This document shows, one piece after another, positions 32,935 through 43,300 of a stretch of 64,000 nucleotides of DNA. The number at the start of each line of letters is the position of its first letter. Position 1 is the first letter of the stretch. The translations under genes were made by a program, and so were the position numbers. Source of the stretch: Lytechinus pictus (taxonomy: Eukaryota > Echinodermata > Echinoidea > Temnopleuroida > Toxopneustidae); contig NW_026974141.1 in NCBI RefSeq assembly GCF_037042905.1, positions 2,171,001-2,235,000 on the forward strand, read 5' to 3'. The notes under the pieces are model-generated. The model ran no database searches, was not told where the DNA came from, and was given only the letters and a program-made list of their open reading frames with translations.

Positions 32935-35258
32935 TGGAATGGAGATGGTGGGGGTGGGGATCTGTGATCGGATCGGGGATTCCCCATCTCCTCCGATCCC
33001 TGTCCATTTCCCTCCTCCTCGAAGGTGACAGCCCTCAGTTGTCTGTTCCGAGCAGGCGATCGCCCTCTGGGGCAGGCCCTACTGAAATGGCCTTCTTCCC
33101 CACAGTTGAAACAGCCTGCGAAGTTTCGCTGCCGATCGGTTGTTGGAAGGCCCGAAGATGGTCTTCTGCCTCCTTCTGACCGATCCGGCGTTCTATTAGA
33201 GGTATACCTCGGCCTGTCTGATGTACCTGGAGCTCGGCCGGAGGTATATTTTGGTCTTTCAGGTGTGACAGGGGCACGGCCGGAGGAGTAACTTGGCTGG
33301 CCTCTTGACACCGACAAAAGTTCTTTAGTACTCCGAGACAGATCCGTGATTGCAGCAACCATCGAATCCATCTTGGAGGCCCACATTGCATTCTGAGCCT
33401 CCAGAGCACTGATTCTAGCCTCGAGGCTAGAATTTCCTTTGGTGGCAGCTTCCGGAGGAGACGACTCTGGTACCCTGAGGTCATTCTTATCTTCTCCTAC
33501 AGAGAGCTGCCTTACTTCGTTTCTCAGCCTAGGGCCATGCTTCTGCATGGTCTTCTGGGTAAACTGAAACCATTTGTACTTGGTCATGGCTCCATCTAAT
33601 GTCCCAGGCCGAGAAGTCAGGACATGATGCCCTGCATCTTTGTCTTGGGCACCTTGGCAGAACCTTGCCACTACAAGTTCTTGGACGAACTTGTCAGGTA
33701 GGCCTACGAAGGCCTGACCTGCAAGGGTCATAAGCCTATCTGCCCACTTGATGATGTCTTCATCCGAGCGTTGAAAAGCCGATTGAAATTGCATCCGAGT
33801 AACTTCCGGCTCCTCCTGGAGAGCGAACCGCTTCTCCAACTTGGTAACCAAGTCAGAGAAGGCGATATTTGGATTGCTCTCCTGGATGAGGGCCATGAAC
33901 TTACTGGCTTCGGCCTCCAACGCCAGACACAGCTGATATTTCTTGTCTGCATCAGACATGCCATGTCTTTCGGTGTAAAGTTGGAACTTTGAATAGAAGG
34001 CCGCCCAACTTCCCTTGCCGTCGAATGAAATGGTCTTCGGCAAAGAGGTTGGTCTAGAAGGGGGCCTTCTGTCGTCATACTCTGGTACCACAGGTCTTGA
34101 GGCCGAAGTAAGTCTGGTGACGCGGGGCGGCTGATTTCTTGTTGGTAGCCCCAAGTATCCAGGACTTACTGATGGCCTTGTGGTGTTTCTATGTTCACTC
34201 ACTTCACTGTATACTGGGCCTCCATGTCCATCTCCTTGGGGTCCAGCGCCTTGATACACAGGGTGGCTACCCCCATGTTGCAAGTCACATGGTCCTTGGG
34301 GAGAGGTTTGCGGGGCCACAGTATTAGGATAGTGTGGCGGATATCTGCCTCCAGCCCATGGTGGGCAGTACCCACCGTAGGCGGCAGCAGGGTTGCAGTA
34401 TGGAGGAGCTGGTTGTCCAATTCCTCCGAATGGCATCATCTGCATCATCCTAAACATCACGCCATACATTTCCTCGTACTGTGCTTGTGTAAAGTGTGGA
34501 ACGGCCTGTGGAAAGCTATGTGGAGGTGTCTGGGTAGTTTGGTTGGTCATTGCTGGTCGGCCACCCTGAGCTCTGGGAGCCTGACCAAGCGACTCTACTT
34601 GGGCATTAGGACCAAATTGGAACTGGGGTCCTGTTGGGGTAGCTACCTGGGCACGAGGACCACATTGGAACTGGGGTCCTGGTGGGGTAACTTGGTGGGG
34701 ACCCTGTGGTGGGAACAGGCCATCGTTCCATCCTGAAAATCCAAATTGATTTGCCCAGAGGGACTTAGCCCTATCTTCTGGAGAGGCCGAAGGCTGCTGA
34801 GTAAAAGCGCCACCTGGCCTCCCCCCTGTGAAAAATGAGGGGGCCTCCCCGGCCTGTGTCTGAGAAGACTGGCCTACAGCACCCTGTGCGCTATGTGCAT
34901 GGGTGTGCTGTGGCCAAGCCTCAAACGCCTGGCTTACGGGGGGCTCCTTAGACGGAATAAGTGGAACGCTCGTAGAAGGCTCGTCTCCTTCGGAGCGCAC
35001 TTCTCTGCGGTCCACATTATGAGCCGTTGTTGTTGGCTCATAATCAAAGGCGTAAACTAACAGTTCCGCCTTCGGTATATGAGGTATCGACAAGAATGTA
35101 TCCGGAGTAAGGTCGGCCGCCTCCCTCGCATGTAGAATGCGGTTGGCGGTGGCCATACCCACTCCGGGCAGACTCATCAATTCCTCAGACGAACACAAGT
35201 TGATTTTGATTCTTGGTATGTTGCTCGCCATCTTGATGTAGAAATTAATCAGTAACAA
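32931..35258 (-). CDS. gag: Gag of the LTR element with N-terminal helix-hairpin-helix
   Basis: 775 codons; a start at the second Met (35231, MASNIPRI) is as plausible as the first. Residues about 17-60 read INLCSSEELMSLPGVGMATA and on to RILHAREAADL, a helix-hairpin-helix DNA/RNA-binding motif. A long Pro/Gln/Gly-rich segment follows (about 90-400), then a capsid-like helical region (about 410-580, with FDGKGSWAAFYSKF and the WADRLMTLAGQAF block), and a CCHC zinc knuckle CFNCGEEGHFSRAC at about 716-729. The stop is at 32931-32933. The HHH at the Gag N-terminus is unusual for Ty3/Gypsy. Confidence 0.88.
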   Translation of the reverse strand: MLLINFYIKMASNIPRIKINLCSSEELMSLPGVGMATANRILHAREAADLTPDTFLSIPHIPKAELLVYAFDYEPTTTAHNVDRREVRSEGDEPSTSVPLIPSKEPPVSQAFEAWPQHTHAHSAQGAVGQSSQTQAGEAPSFFTGGRPGGAFTQQPSASPEDRAKSLWANQFGFSGWNDGLFPPQGPHQVTPPGPQFQCGPRAQVATPTGPQFQFGPNAQVESLGQAPRAQGGRPAMTNQTTQTPPHSFPQAVPHFTQAQYEEMYGVMFRMMQMMPFGGIGQPAPPYCNPAAAYGGYCPPWAGGRYPPHYPNTVAPQTSPQGPCDLQHGGSHPVYQGAGPQGDGHGGPVYSEVSEHRNTTRPSVSPGYLGLPTRNQPPRVTRLTSASRPVVPEYDDRRPPSRPTSLPKTISFDGKGSWAAFYSKFQLYTERHGMSDADKKYQLCLALEAEASKFMALIQESNPNIAFSDLVTKLEKRFALQEEPEVTRMQFQSAFQRSDEDIIKWADRLMTLAGQAFVGLPDKFVQELVVARFCQGAQDKDAGHHVLTSRPGTLDGAMTKYKWFQFTQKTMQKHGPRLRNEVRQLSVGEDKNDLRVPESSPPEAATKGNSSLEARISALEAQNAMWASKMDSMVAAITDLSRSTKELLSVSRGQPSYSSGRAPVTPERPKYTSGRAPGTSDRPRYTSNRTPDRSEGGRRPSSGLPTTDRQRNFAGCFNCGEEGHFSRACPRGRSPARNRQLRAVTFEEEGNGQGSEEMGNPRSDHRSPPPPSPFH

Positions 35259-36567
35259 AAATTAAATTCCAAAATTGAACTGTAATTAACCCAAAATTAT
35301 CCTGCAGACTACTTTGTCTTGCGGATAAAATCAAAATATATCTGGGACAAATTAACTTTTTGAAAAAAAATATGAAAGAGAATTAACAGAACTAACCTCA
35401 CAATATCCTGAGAATGTAATCAAATTAAAATCCAGAGGCTACCTTGCCTAAAAAATAAAATTCCTGTATGATTTAATTCTTAGGAAAGAAAAGAAAAAAT
35501 GCAAACAATCGAACGCTCACTTGTTCAAAGAAAGATATGAAAAATATATAGAAATAATTTCAAATAAATAAATTCTTATTATTTATTTATTTTTTTGTTT
35601 TGTTTTTTGAACAAAAGTTAATATTTACAAGTACAATTTATCTAAATATATACAAAATTTATTTAATTATACAATTTATAATTAATGATTGAATATGAAT
35701 TTAATACAAATGTCAGCAGCACAGCTCACAGCATTCACTCAACGGCAGCAGCAGCAACAAAATATATTATACAACAGCAGCAGCAACAATTCAATTACAC
35801 AACGGCAGCAGCAATAAACAACAAAATATTCAATACAGCAGCAGCAGCAACAACAAAATAACTACAAGACTGAATTTCCTGATCTCCTGAGACGTAACCC
35901 AAAAAATAATAAATTCCTAACAATTTAACGACAGCAGCAGCAGCAGCAAATTTCTGGTGTTTTCTCCAAAAAACACCCAGAAATATAATTACAACAAAAA
36001 ATATTAACAACAGCAGCAGCAGCAGCGCGGCGGTCAAAGGAGAAAAGCAAATTCAGGCTTGTAATAAAATAATCAACTCACAACATCAATAATATTCAGC
36101 AATCCATTCACACCACATCAGTAAACACAGTCAAACGCAACCTAACGAGGGAAGATTTAAATATATGGTCAACAAAATGAGTGGATATTTACCCTAAATA
36201 GTACAACGTATAATGTTTTGTCCAAAAAAGTCCGATTAGCTCCTGTCGAGCTAGCCGCTAAATTCCTTCAAGGCCAGCACGGCAGTGCCGATCGGTAAAA
36301 AAATAGAGTATATTTACGGAACTAAAAATCAAACTTTTTCCACCAAAAAATGAAATCTCAAACTAAAATAATATGTTACTTTTTGTTTTATTTAATATTA
36401 TGGACAAAACAGAGTCAAACAGCTCAAATTAATAAAAAGCCTAAAATTTTCAAGATGGCGGCGGCTTTTTTATATTCGGCCACGGCCAACGCAGATTCTG
36501 CAACGGCGTTGGCTGTGGCGAAGTAAAGAAAATGTTTTGCCGAAAATAAAATAAAAATCGCTTTAAT
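35259..36567 (-). other. LTR-element leader with CAG/CAA repeats
   Basis: No protein-coding frame is credible. 35715-36030 has several (CAG)n/(CAA)n stretches on the plus strand, which create spurious poly-Ala/Leu frames. A small inverted pair near 36478-36520 (GGCCACGGCCAACGC / GCGTTGGCTGTGGC) lies close to the primer site. Confidence 0.6.
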
Positions 36568-36578
36568 CCTCGTCGCCA
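36568..36578 (-). other. Primer-binding site, tRNA-Ser-like
   Basis: Minus strand TGGCGACGAGG starts one base after the 5' LTR. It is complementary to the 3' end expected for a eukaryotic tRNA-Ser whose acceptor stem begins GACGAGG. This fixes the element's orientation as minus. Confidence 0.75.
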
Positions 36579-38377
36579 GTAAAGAGGTGGGCCGATAACA
36601 TAAATAATAATACACTCGCTATACACATATGGTCGATTCCAACGAAAAGTGTACAAATGATGTCCATAGGTGTCATTTTTGAACGAAGGCTTCATTTGCA
36701 TTGATTTTATGTTATCCAGATGGACGGCGATGAGACCTTTTGCGCCATATATAATTCAATGTACTTTTGTACAGTTTTTAAGTTTTTATGAGCGAAAAAC
36801 TGTCAAAATTGCACGTTTTTGGAAAAAAATTCTTAATGAATTTTCAAATTCCATTATGGTAGAAATTAAATAGTGGTTTTGAGCAATATTAAAGTTTCCC
36901 ATAAGATTGATACATATGTCACGATTGTGTTCTGAAAATCTCACCTTTATTTTATTATCCCTCAATTTTTTATGATTTTTTTCCCAGTGGTAAAATTGGG
37001 CGTTACCTACGAATGTCAATTTCTATTAGCTTTTCCAAATGTCATGTTGTAGTAAATTTTAGACGGATTTGTGCTTAACGCATAGCCTAATATGTTCACA
37101 TAAAAAATGCATTGTATTTATTCTCCCACTTTCTATGATAAACTCCATATACACGTCGAATCCCAAAAATGACCATTTGGTCAACAAAGTACGTTACCTA
37201 CGAATAATTTTATAAAACACTGTTTTGTGAACAGGTTAGTATATTAGTGAAGAATTTTCATATTATTAAACGGAAAAATGACTACTGTTACTGTTACAAA
37301 AATTTCATGATATAGAACTAGGTATTGTTGGAAAATTTTAGCAATAAAGGCTGTATTCGTAGGTAATTCTTATGATGCAACGTGTTACCTACGAATACAA
37401 ATATAGTTGCTGCCCTCCGTTGACACTTGTATTCACCGCGTGGCAGAACAGAACGTTTGCACTACGTTGTACGAACATCGGAGTTGATACAACAGTTTTA
37501 TGCCGGTTTCGTATTTATGTGAGTATGTTTAAACTTTTTTTAATAACGGTTTTAAAGGATACATAATACTTTGACTGTTCAATTAAAAAATATATAAAGT
37601 TGGATCGCCCTGTTCATCACATTTTCTTAGTAATAGTGGATAGTTTTAGGCTATTTGTGTGAAGACTTTCCCTTTCTATAATATAGCATTGTCTTTGGGC
37701 ATAATGCGTACCACAGTTGAACTCACTAGACTGAGCCCGTGATTGATACTGGAATGTATTCGTAGGCAACATTGGGGAATGTGCACTGTTTATAATCCTT
37801 TGACAATGTACCTTCTCAGTTGAAATAAATATTATGCTATGTAATACGTGAAAGTACATAAGTGTGTTAATATTTAGAGCTAAATATGCAACATTTTCAC
37901 ACTTGAAAACTAATTTATGATAATTGTAAATACATTGATGACAATTTCAGATTTCCATAATTGGGAAAATGTATTTTACTTAAAATGTGATGGTGTTCTT
38001 AAACTATGTTTTAAGTTATGTCATTGGATATCCATATTATACTTGTTCTAATCGCTATAGTGTCTTTGAATATTTGTGTTTCACCGTTTTTTTTCATTGT
38101 AATAGTATGTATTCGTAGGTAACCAAAATACAAATTCAGACCTTTGATGATAGCAAAATTGAAAAATGTGGTATCTATTATACGGATTGGTGTTAGTGTT
38201 GTTGCTATGAATATGATCGTGCAGTAAACTTGTCATCGCACTGGTAAAATCTGAATATATGAATCATTTTACCTTAATACAAGTTGCGTTATTGGCGCTT
38301 AATTTGTGTTTATAGGAATTTTAAAACAAACAGATTAGATTAGATATATTTTTCCTCTGATGTTTCAGAATATCACG

Positions 38378-38503
38378 ATGGCCAAGAAACGTGTTTTGAC
38401 CGAACAAGAGAAAGTGAAGCGTAGGCAAACAAGCCGTGAATTTCGAAAGAAGAGAAATGAGTCTGATCCACTTTGGCATGAAAAGGAAGCAGCAAGAATC
38501 GCA
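38378..38503 (+). CDS. Candidate first exon of the transposon protein
   Basis: MAKKRVLTEQEKVKRRQTSR, then EFRKKRNESDPLWHEKEAAR, ending IA before a perfect donor GTAAGT. This strongly basic, R/K/E-rich start resembles the N-terminal regions of uncharacterised cnidarian and echinoderm proteins that carry repeated REYR/WR-type segments. A following exon probably starts at 38701 after TTTTCAG. There the phase-compatible frame (KLYVPKSKCNKEKW) soon looks less convincing than the +2 frame (KREGMARYRAKKKEASLQ), so a frameshift or other splice site is likely. Confidence 0.5.
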
Positions 38504-38700
38504 GTAAGTTTTAAAGCTTATTTTTGATAATTGTACCAAAATATTTGACATGTAAAATGATTGAATAATAAAAGCTTATATAAAAAAACTTGATGGCTAC
38601 AGTTGAAATTTCATTTGGGGATTACTTTCATAAATGCGTAAGTGTCTATATCGTACATAATGTTATAATTATAAATACCAACCTTTTGTTGTATTTTCAG

Positions 38701-38862
38701 AAACTGTACGTTCCCAAGAGCAAATGCAACAAAGAAAAATGGGAAACAAGAAAGCGAAGAGAGAAGGTATGGCCAGGTATCGAGCAAAGAAAAAAGAAGC
38801 ATCACTCCAAGCATCAGTGCCCTCGTGGCGTGGCAGATCATTCTGGAACATTCTTCATGGCG
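38701..38862 (+). pseudogene. Candidate second exon of the transposon protein, frame disturbed
   Basis: Begins after acceptor GTATTTTCAG. Two overlapping frames each contain lysine/arginine-rich sequence. The one with MARYRAKKKEASLQASVPSW fits the basic repeat pattern of the preceding exon better but is not in phase with it. No catalytic domain follows before the right terminus, so the element is probably non-autonomous. Confidence 0.35.
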
Positions 38863-40316
38863 TAATTGTTGTTTTTAAATATATTTTGATAATGCAGTTT
38901 CGAGATATACTTTTTTTTCCGTGGCAAAACTATCATGGACATAAACAAAAATATGCCTACATGTACATGTGTGACCATTCTTAAACACATAACCACCGGG
39001 AAAAATACTTAACAGGTGTATTTTTATTTTGAAAATCCTTGATATAATCATGGTATAAACATATCTGATGTTTGAATATTGCATAAAAGAAATTAATAAG
39101 TGCAGCACAATCTATTAAGAAATGTTTGAAAAAAGCGTTACCTACGAATACGTTTAAACAATGAAAGGTATTGGCAGTTTACAGAAGCCATGATTAATTC
39201 TTATGATGATTTGTGTTTAATATGTAATGTTTGTTATAAAGTATATTTTACATGATGTATTGTGCTAGTTACTTTGTTTTGTTTTTGTTAAATGTAATAT
39301 TACTAGGATTATACTACCCACATGGTAAGTTTAAATCATAACAACCGTTGTTATAGTATATAGTAAGTATTTATTGCTTGAAAATACGATGTAAATACGT
39401 TGTACTTGTTAAGTTTGATAATAGCTACGACGGGGCTTTGATTTGAGAAGTAACCCATTCTGTCCTCATACGTAATGTGTTTGTTACCTTCGTATACATA
39501 TAGTTACCTACGAATACGCATTTTTCAAATAATTGCCGGAAGAAATATTTAAGATATGTACTAAAAATTGATCGCTGGCTAAAATTGGTACTTCATCCAC
39601 TAATAATTGCATGGAATTCAGCACTTGTATTAAAAAGGTAATGAAACTACATTAAGTGAAGCAATGTCATGCTTAATGTTCACTAGTTCAAAAAAAGGTA
39701 AAGTAAATATATTATGTAAGAAACCAGCCTAACATGGGACTATAAAATAAAAATAATGTGTACATACAATCACTATAGCATTGTAATTAATTTACCATCT
39801 TTTGTTCAAATGAAACATATCATATGGTTTTATAATTTTATGTGCTTGTAACACAAGTACCGTGTATTCGTAGGTAACAGGCGTTTGTCTTACTTTAACT
39901 TCACCCCCTCAGCACAAGGTCATTTTAAGAGATTAGTGATGGCAATTTTTGTTATGAGTTGTTTAACCTATGTTTTTTGCATGCGTAAAAAGAAATAAAG
40001 TTTAAACCACTCTCAAATTTGTACTTTAAAAAATGCGTTTTGTACACTTTTCGTTGGAATCGACCATATAACCTTCACACCGGGAGAAAGCCTTACCTTA
40101 TTCTTGTATTCTATCCAGGCACTGTGACAGGTCCGCTACGACCGGGGGTTGGGTATGGATTGATGAATGTCGTGTGTAGTGTGTGTGCTGGTACTGTATT
40201 GTGTTGTGGTACTGGTACAGCTCAGTGCAGATCCTGTGTTCGTTCCTCCCGCCGATGTGTCATGTGATGTTGTGTGCTTAATTACTACTAATCCCTACTA
40301 ATCCCCTAACACCATA

Positions 40317-43300
40317 GAGAGGTACAATTAACTGTGCTGTTGGGGAGGGAGTTCCAAAGTCTTATCGAATCTGGGAAGAAGCTCCTCTGGTAGACAAGTG
40401 TTCTGGCAAAGGGAACAAAGATCTTCTGAGAATGACCTCTATGCATGGATGTGGATGGAGTGAGGAAGGTAGGTGGGATGTCAATGAGTGAGTTGGTAAT
40501 ACAGTAGATCATCACCACCTTGGCCTGTGCCCTACGCTCTTGTAAAGTTGGCCATTTGAGCTGGTTCAGCATGGCTGCTACACTGCTTGTTCTGTGGTGG
40601 TCATTACAGACGAAGCGTGCATAGCGTCGCTGCACCATTTCAAGCTTTTTTATATTTGCTTGCGTGTGAGGGTCCCATATTATGCTGGCATACTCCATGA
40701 TTGGTTGCAGGAGAGCTTTGTAGCACAGTTCCTTGACCTTTCTTGGACATGGCCGGATATTTCTCTGGAGGAAGGCACGTGTGGAGTTGGCCTTTTTGGT
40801 TACAGTATTTATATGTTGATTCCAGCTGAGGTTCCTCTGCAGCTCAACTCCAAGATACTTTGCTGTATTTTTATCAGATATAGTCTGTCCATGGATGAAG
40901 TAAGGCTTGATGATAGGTTTGCGCTTATTTGTGACATGAAGTACTTGACACTTCTGTGGATTGAATTCCATCAGCCAATCATGCTCCCATCGTTGCAAGG
41001 AGTCAAGGTCCTCTTGGAGACGAATGGCATCTTCCTCTGTCTTGACGTTGGCATAAACCATGCAATCATCAGCAAAGAGCCTTACTGTTGAGTTGTTGGA
41101 GAGATACTCTGGCAGGTCATTGATGAAGATGAGAAAGAGCATTGGCCCGAGGACACTGCCTTGCGGAACGCCTGATGTTACTTGGCTGGTGTTGGAGATG
41201 GATCCGTCCAATACAACGCGTTGGGTCCTATTACTCAGAAAGTCAGCTATCCAATGGTGAGTGTGATCTCGGATTCCATAAAATTGAAGCTTGTGTAACA
41301 GGCGTCCATGCGGTACTTTGTCAAATGCTTTAGAGAAGTCAAGGAGTATCATATCCAGTTGACCCTTGTCATCAATGCTTCTAGCAAGATCTTGGACGGC
41401 AAGAATCAGCTGAGAAACACAGGATCGTTTCTTGCGAAAACCGTGTTGAGCATCAGACAATACATTGTGATCTTCTAGGTGGGTCATGACGTCACTAAGA
41501 ACGATGTGCTCTAGAATCTTACAGGTCACAGATGTCAGAGAGATAGGCCTGTAGTTCTCTGGTTTACTACGGTCGCCTTTCTTGAAGATGGGGACAATGT
41601 TAGCCGTCTTCCATTCAGCAGGGATGATACCTTGATCTAGGGAGGCTTGAAAGAATATGGAGAATATTGGTGTCAATTCGGTGGCAAGTCCCCTCAAAAG
41701 TCTGGCAGGAATTTCGTCAGGACCAGATGCCTTATGGATATCAAGCTCAGACAGAATCTTATGGACCCCTGGGGGAGAGATGATTATATGATCCATTGAT
41801 GGGTAAGCACTAGGCCCTTTGTCTCTCAGGCTGGTCATATCTTCATCATGGTTGAATACCGATGAGAATTGTTGGCTTAAGATGTTGGCCTTAGAGAGAC
41901 TGTCAGCAGTAGTCAGACCATCATGAGACTTTAATGGTGCTACACCTGAGGCATCATGGCGCTTGCTATTTACAAAACTCCAGAAACGCTTTGGATTACT
42001 TGTGGTGTCTGGACTGACAATATCTGTCAAGTACTTGTTGTAAGCTTGTTTGCAGGCAATTCTGGAATGTCTCTTGACCTGCTGGTACTTCTCAAAGTCA
42101 GCTTGGTCATTGCTGGTCTTCGCTCTGTTATAGTACTTTTTTTTCTTTCTTGAGAGCCGTTTGACAGAGCGAGTTATCCAGGGCTGGTTGTATCTAGTTG
42201 ATGACATCTTTGAAGGTACATGCTTATCCAGCAGCTTTGTCAGAGTTGTTTTGATGTCAAGCCACATGTCTTGTACAGAGCTAGAAGTACAGTATTGACC
42301 AGTAAAGCTATTCTGGAATACAAGGCAATCCTTCTTCAGGTTCTCTAAGTCTGCCTGCTTCCAAAGGTAGATCTTTCTCTTCACGGGTTTGCGTCTGCTA
42401 GCTTTAATAGAGGACACCACAGACACAATATCGTGATCACCTATTCCAGGAAGGGGAGAACACTTGTCAACAAGGGTAGGTCTATTCGTAAGGAAGAGGT
42501 CAAGAAAGCTGTTCTGCCTTGTTGGAAAATCTACAATTTGTTCAAGCCCACAGTTATGAAGCATGTCCAAGAATCTCATGTTGACAGCATTTTGATATTG
42601 GTTCCTGTCAATAGCTAGGGTGGTCCAATTGATGTCAGGGAGATTTAAATCCCCTCCAAGCCACAAAACAGTGTTGCGGTGCTCAGCGTTAATATCCTCT
42701 ATTACTTCACAAAGGTCATTCATGTAAGCAATCGAACTGGATGGTGGGCGATACATAGCACAGATAACTAGGGATTGGTGCCTGTCAAGATGAAGTTTTA
42801 TAAAGACTGCTTCTATCTCCCGATCCAGTCTGTAGGTTAGACGCTCAAATACAAGGTTGTTCTTTATTGCAATGCATACTCCTCCATACCCATCAAGACG
42901 ATCCTTCCGAATTACATCGTAGCCTGGGGGGAACAATTCTGAACTGCATATGGAACTGTTGAGCCATGTTTCAGAGCCAAGAATAATATCAGGATCAGTA
43001 GAGTCAATAAGAGAACCAAGTTCTTCCTTTTTATTCTTGATACTTTGGAAATTGATGTTCAAGATTTTCATCTTATGCTTAACCTGACCTCGTTTCCGCA
43101 ATGTTTTTCGACGGGTAGGAGATGAAGAAGCTAGTGGAGGGCCAGGGCTGAGTGGCGTTGTGGAGCTACATGTACTTGTGTCGGTAGAACTTGAAGACAG
43201 GCTGTCGTACACATTGCTCATCTCCATTTGGAAGGAATCAAATAGGCTGGTGGAGAATTGCGGCATGCCACAAGAAATACATTGCCATGAAACATTAGAA

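Larger units (their letters stand above)
37001..39879. repeat. Dispersed 15-bp motif GTTACCTACGAATAC
   Basis: Copies begin near 37001, 37192, 37384, 39136 and 39503 on the plus strand, and near 37353, 37756 (one mismatch), 38108 and 39863 on the minus strand, with a degenerate one near 39482. Such a 14-15 base word would not recur by chance in 3 kb. They are not tandem; spacing ranges from about 30 to over 1000 bases. Confidence 0.9.
36631..40065. mobile_element. 3.4-kb DNA transposon with 27-bp perfect TIRs and GTTACCTACGAATAC array
   Basis: Termini GGTCGATTCCAACGAAAAGT are continued to 27 identical inverted bases, with ATAT duplicated on either side (36627-36630, 40066-40069); an equally valid reading is TGG...CCA ends with a TA duplication. 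Nine copies of GTTACCTACGAAT(A) and one weaker copy are spread through it in both orientations. A possible first exon of its protein is at 38378-38503. The ends resemble those of the element at 47711-50270. The superfamily is not recognised. Confidence 0.9.
30361..40316 (-). mobile_element. Ty3/Gypsy-type LTR retrotransposon, internally deleted
   Basis: Two LTRs of 298 bp (left 30361-30658; right 36580-40316 after removing a 3.4-kb insertion) lie in direct orientation, flanked by GAGA at 30357-30360 and 40317-40320. On the minus strand the order is 5' LTR, tRNA-Ser primer site, leader, Gag, protease, a short integrase zinc-binding remnant, polypurine tract, 3' LTR. Reverse transcriptase, RNase H and the integrase core are missing, so the element is non-autonomous. 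Gag-protease-integrase remnants match the Ty3/Gypsy plan. No envelope-like frame is seen. It is inserted in the CR1-like LINE. Confidence 0.92.
36580..40316 (-). repeat. 5' LTR (right copy), split by a DNA transposon
   Basis: LTR sequence occupies 36580-36630 and 40070-40316; the interval between is the transposon 36631-40065 plus its 4-bp duplication. The break falls at CACATAT/ATATAACC, which in the left LTR is the intact CACATATAACC. Confidence 0.9.

Noticed and set aside
32717-33291. Plus-strand frames opposite the Gag/protease region
   Set aside because: They are antisense shadows of the minus-strand gag and protease, including the duplicated 87-bp unit.
40594-41333. Plus-strand frames opposite the CR1 reverse transcriptase
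   Set aside because: Antisense shadows; the minus strand carries the full endonuclease and reverse transcriptase motifs.
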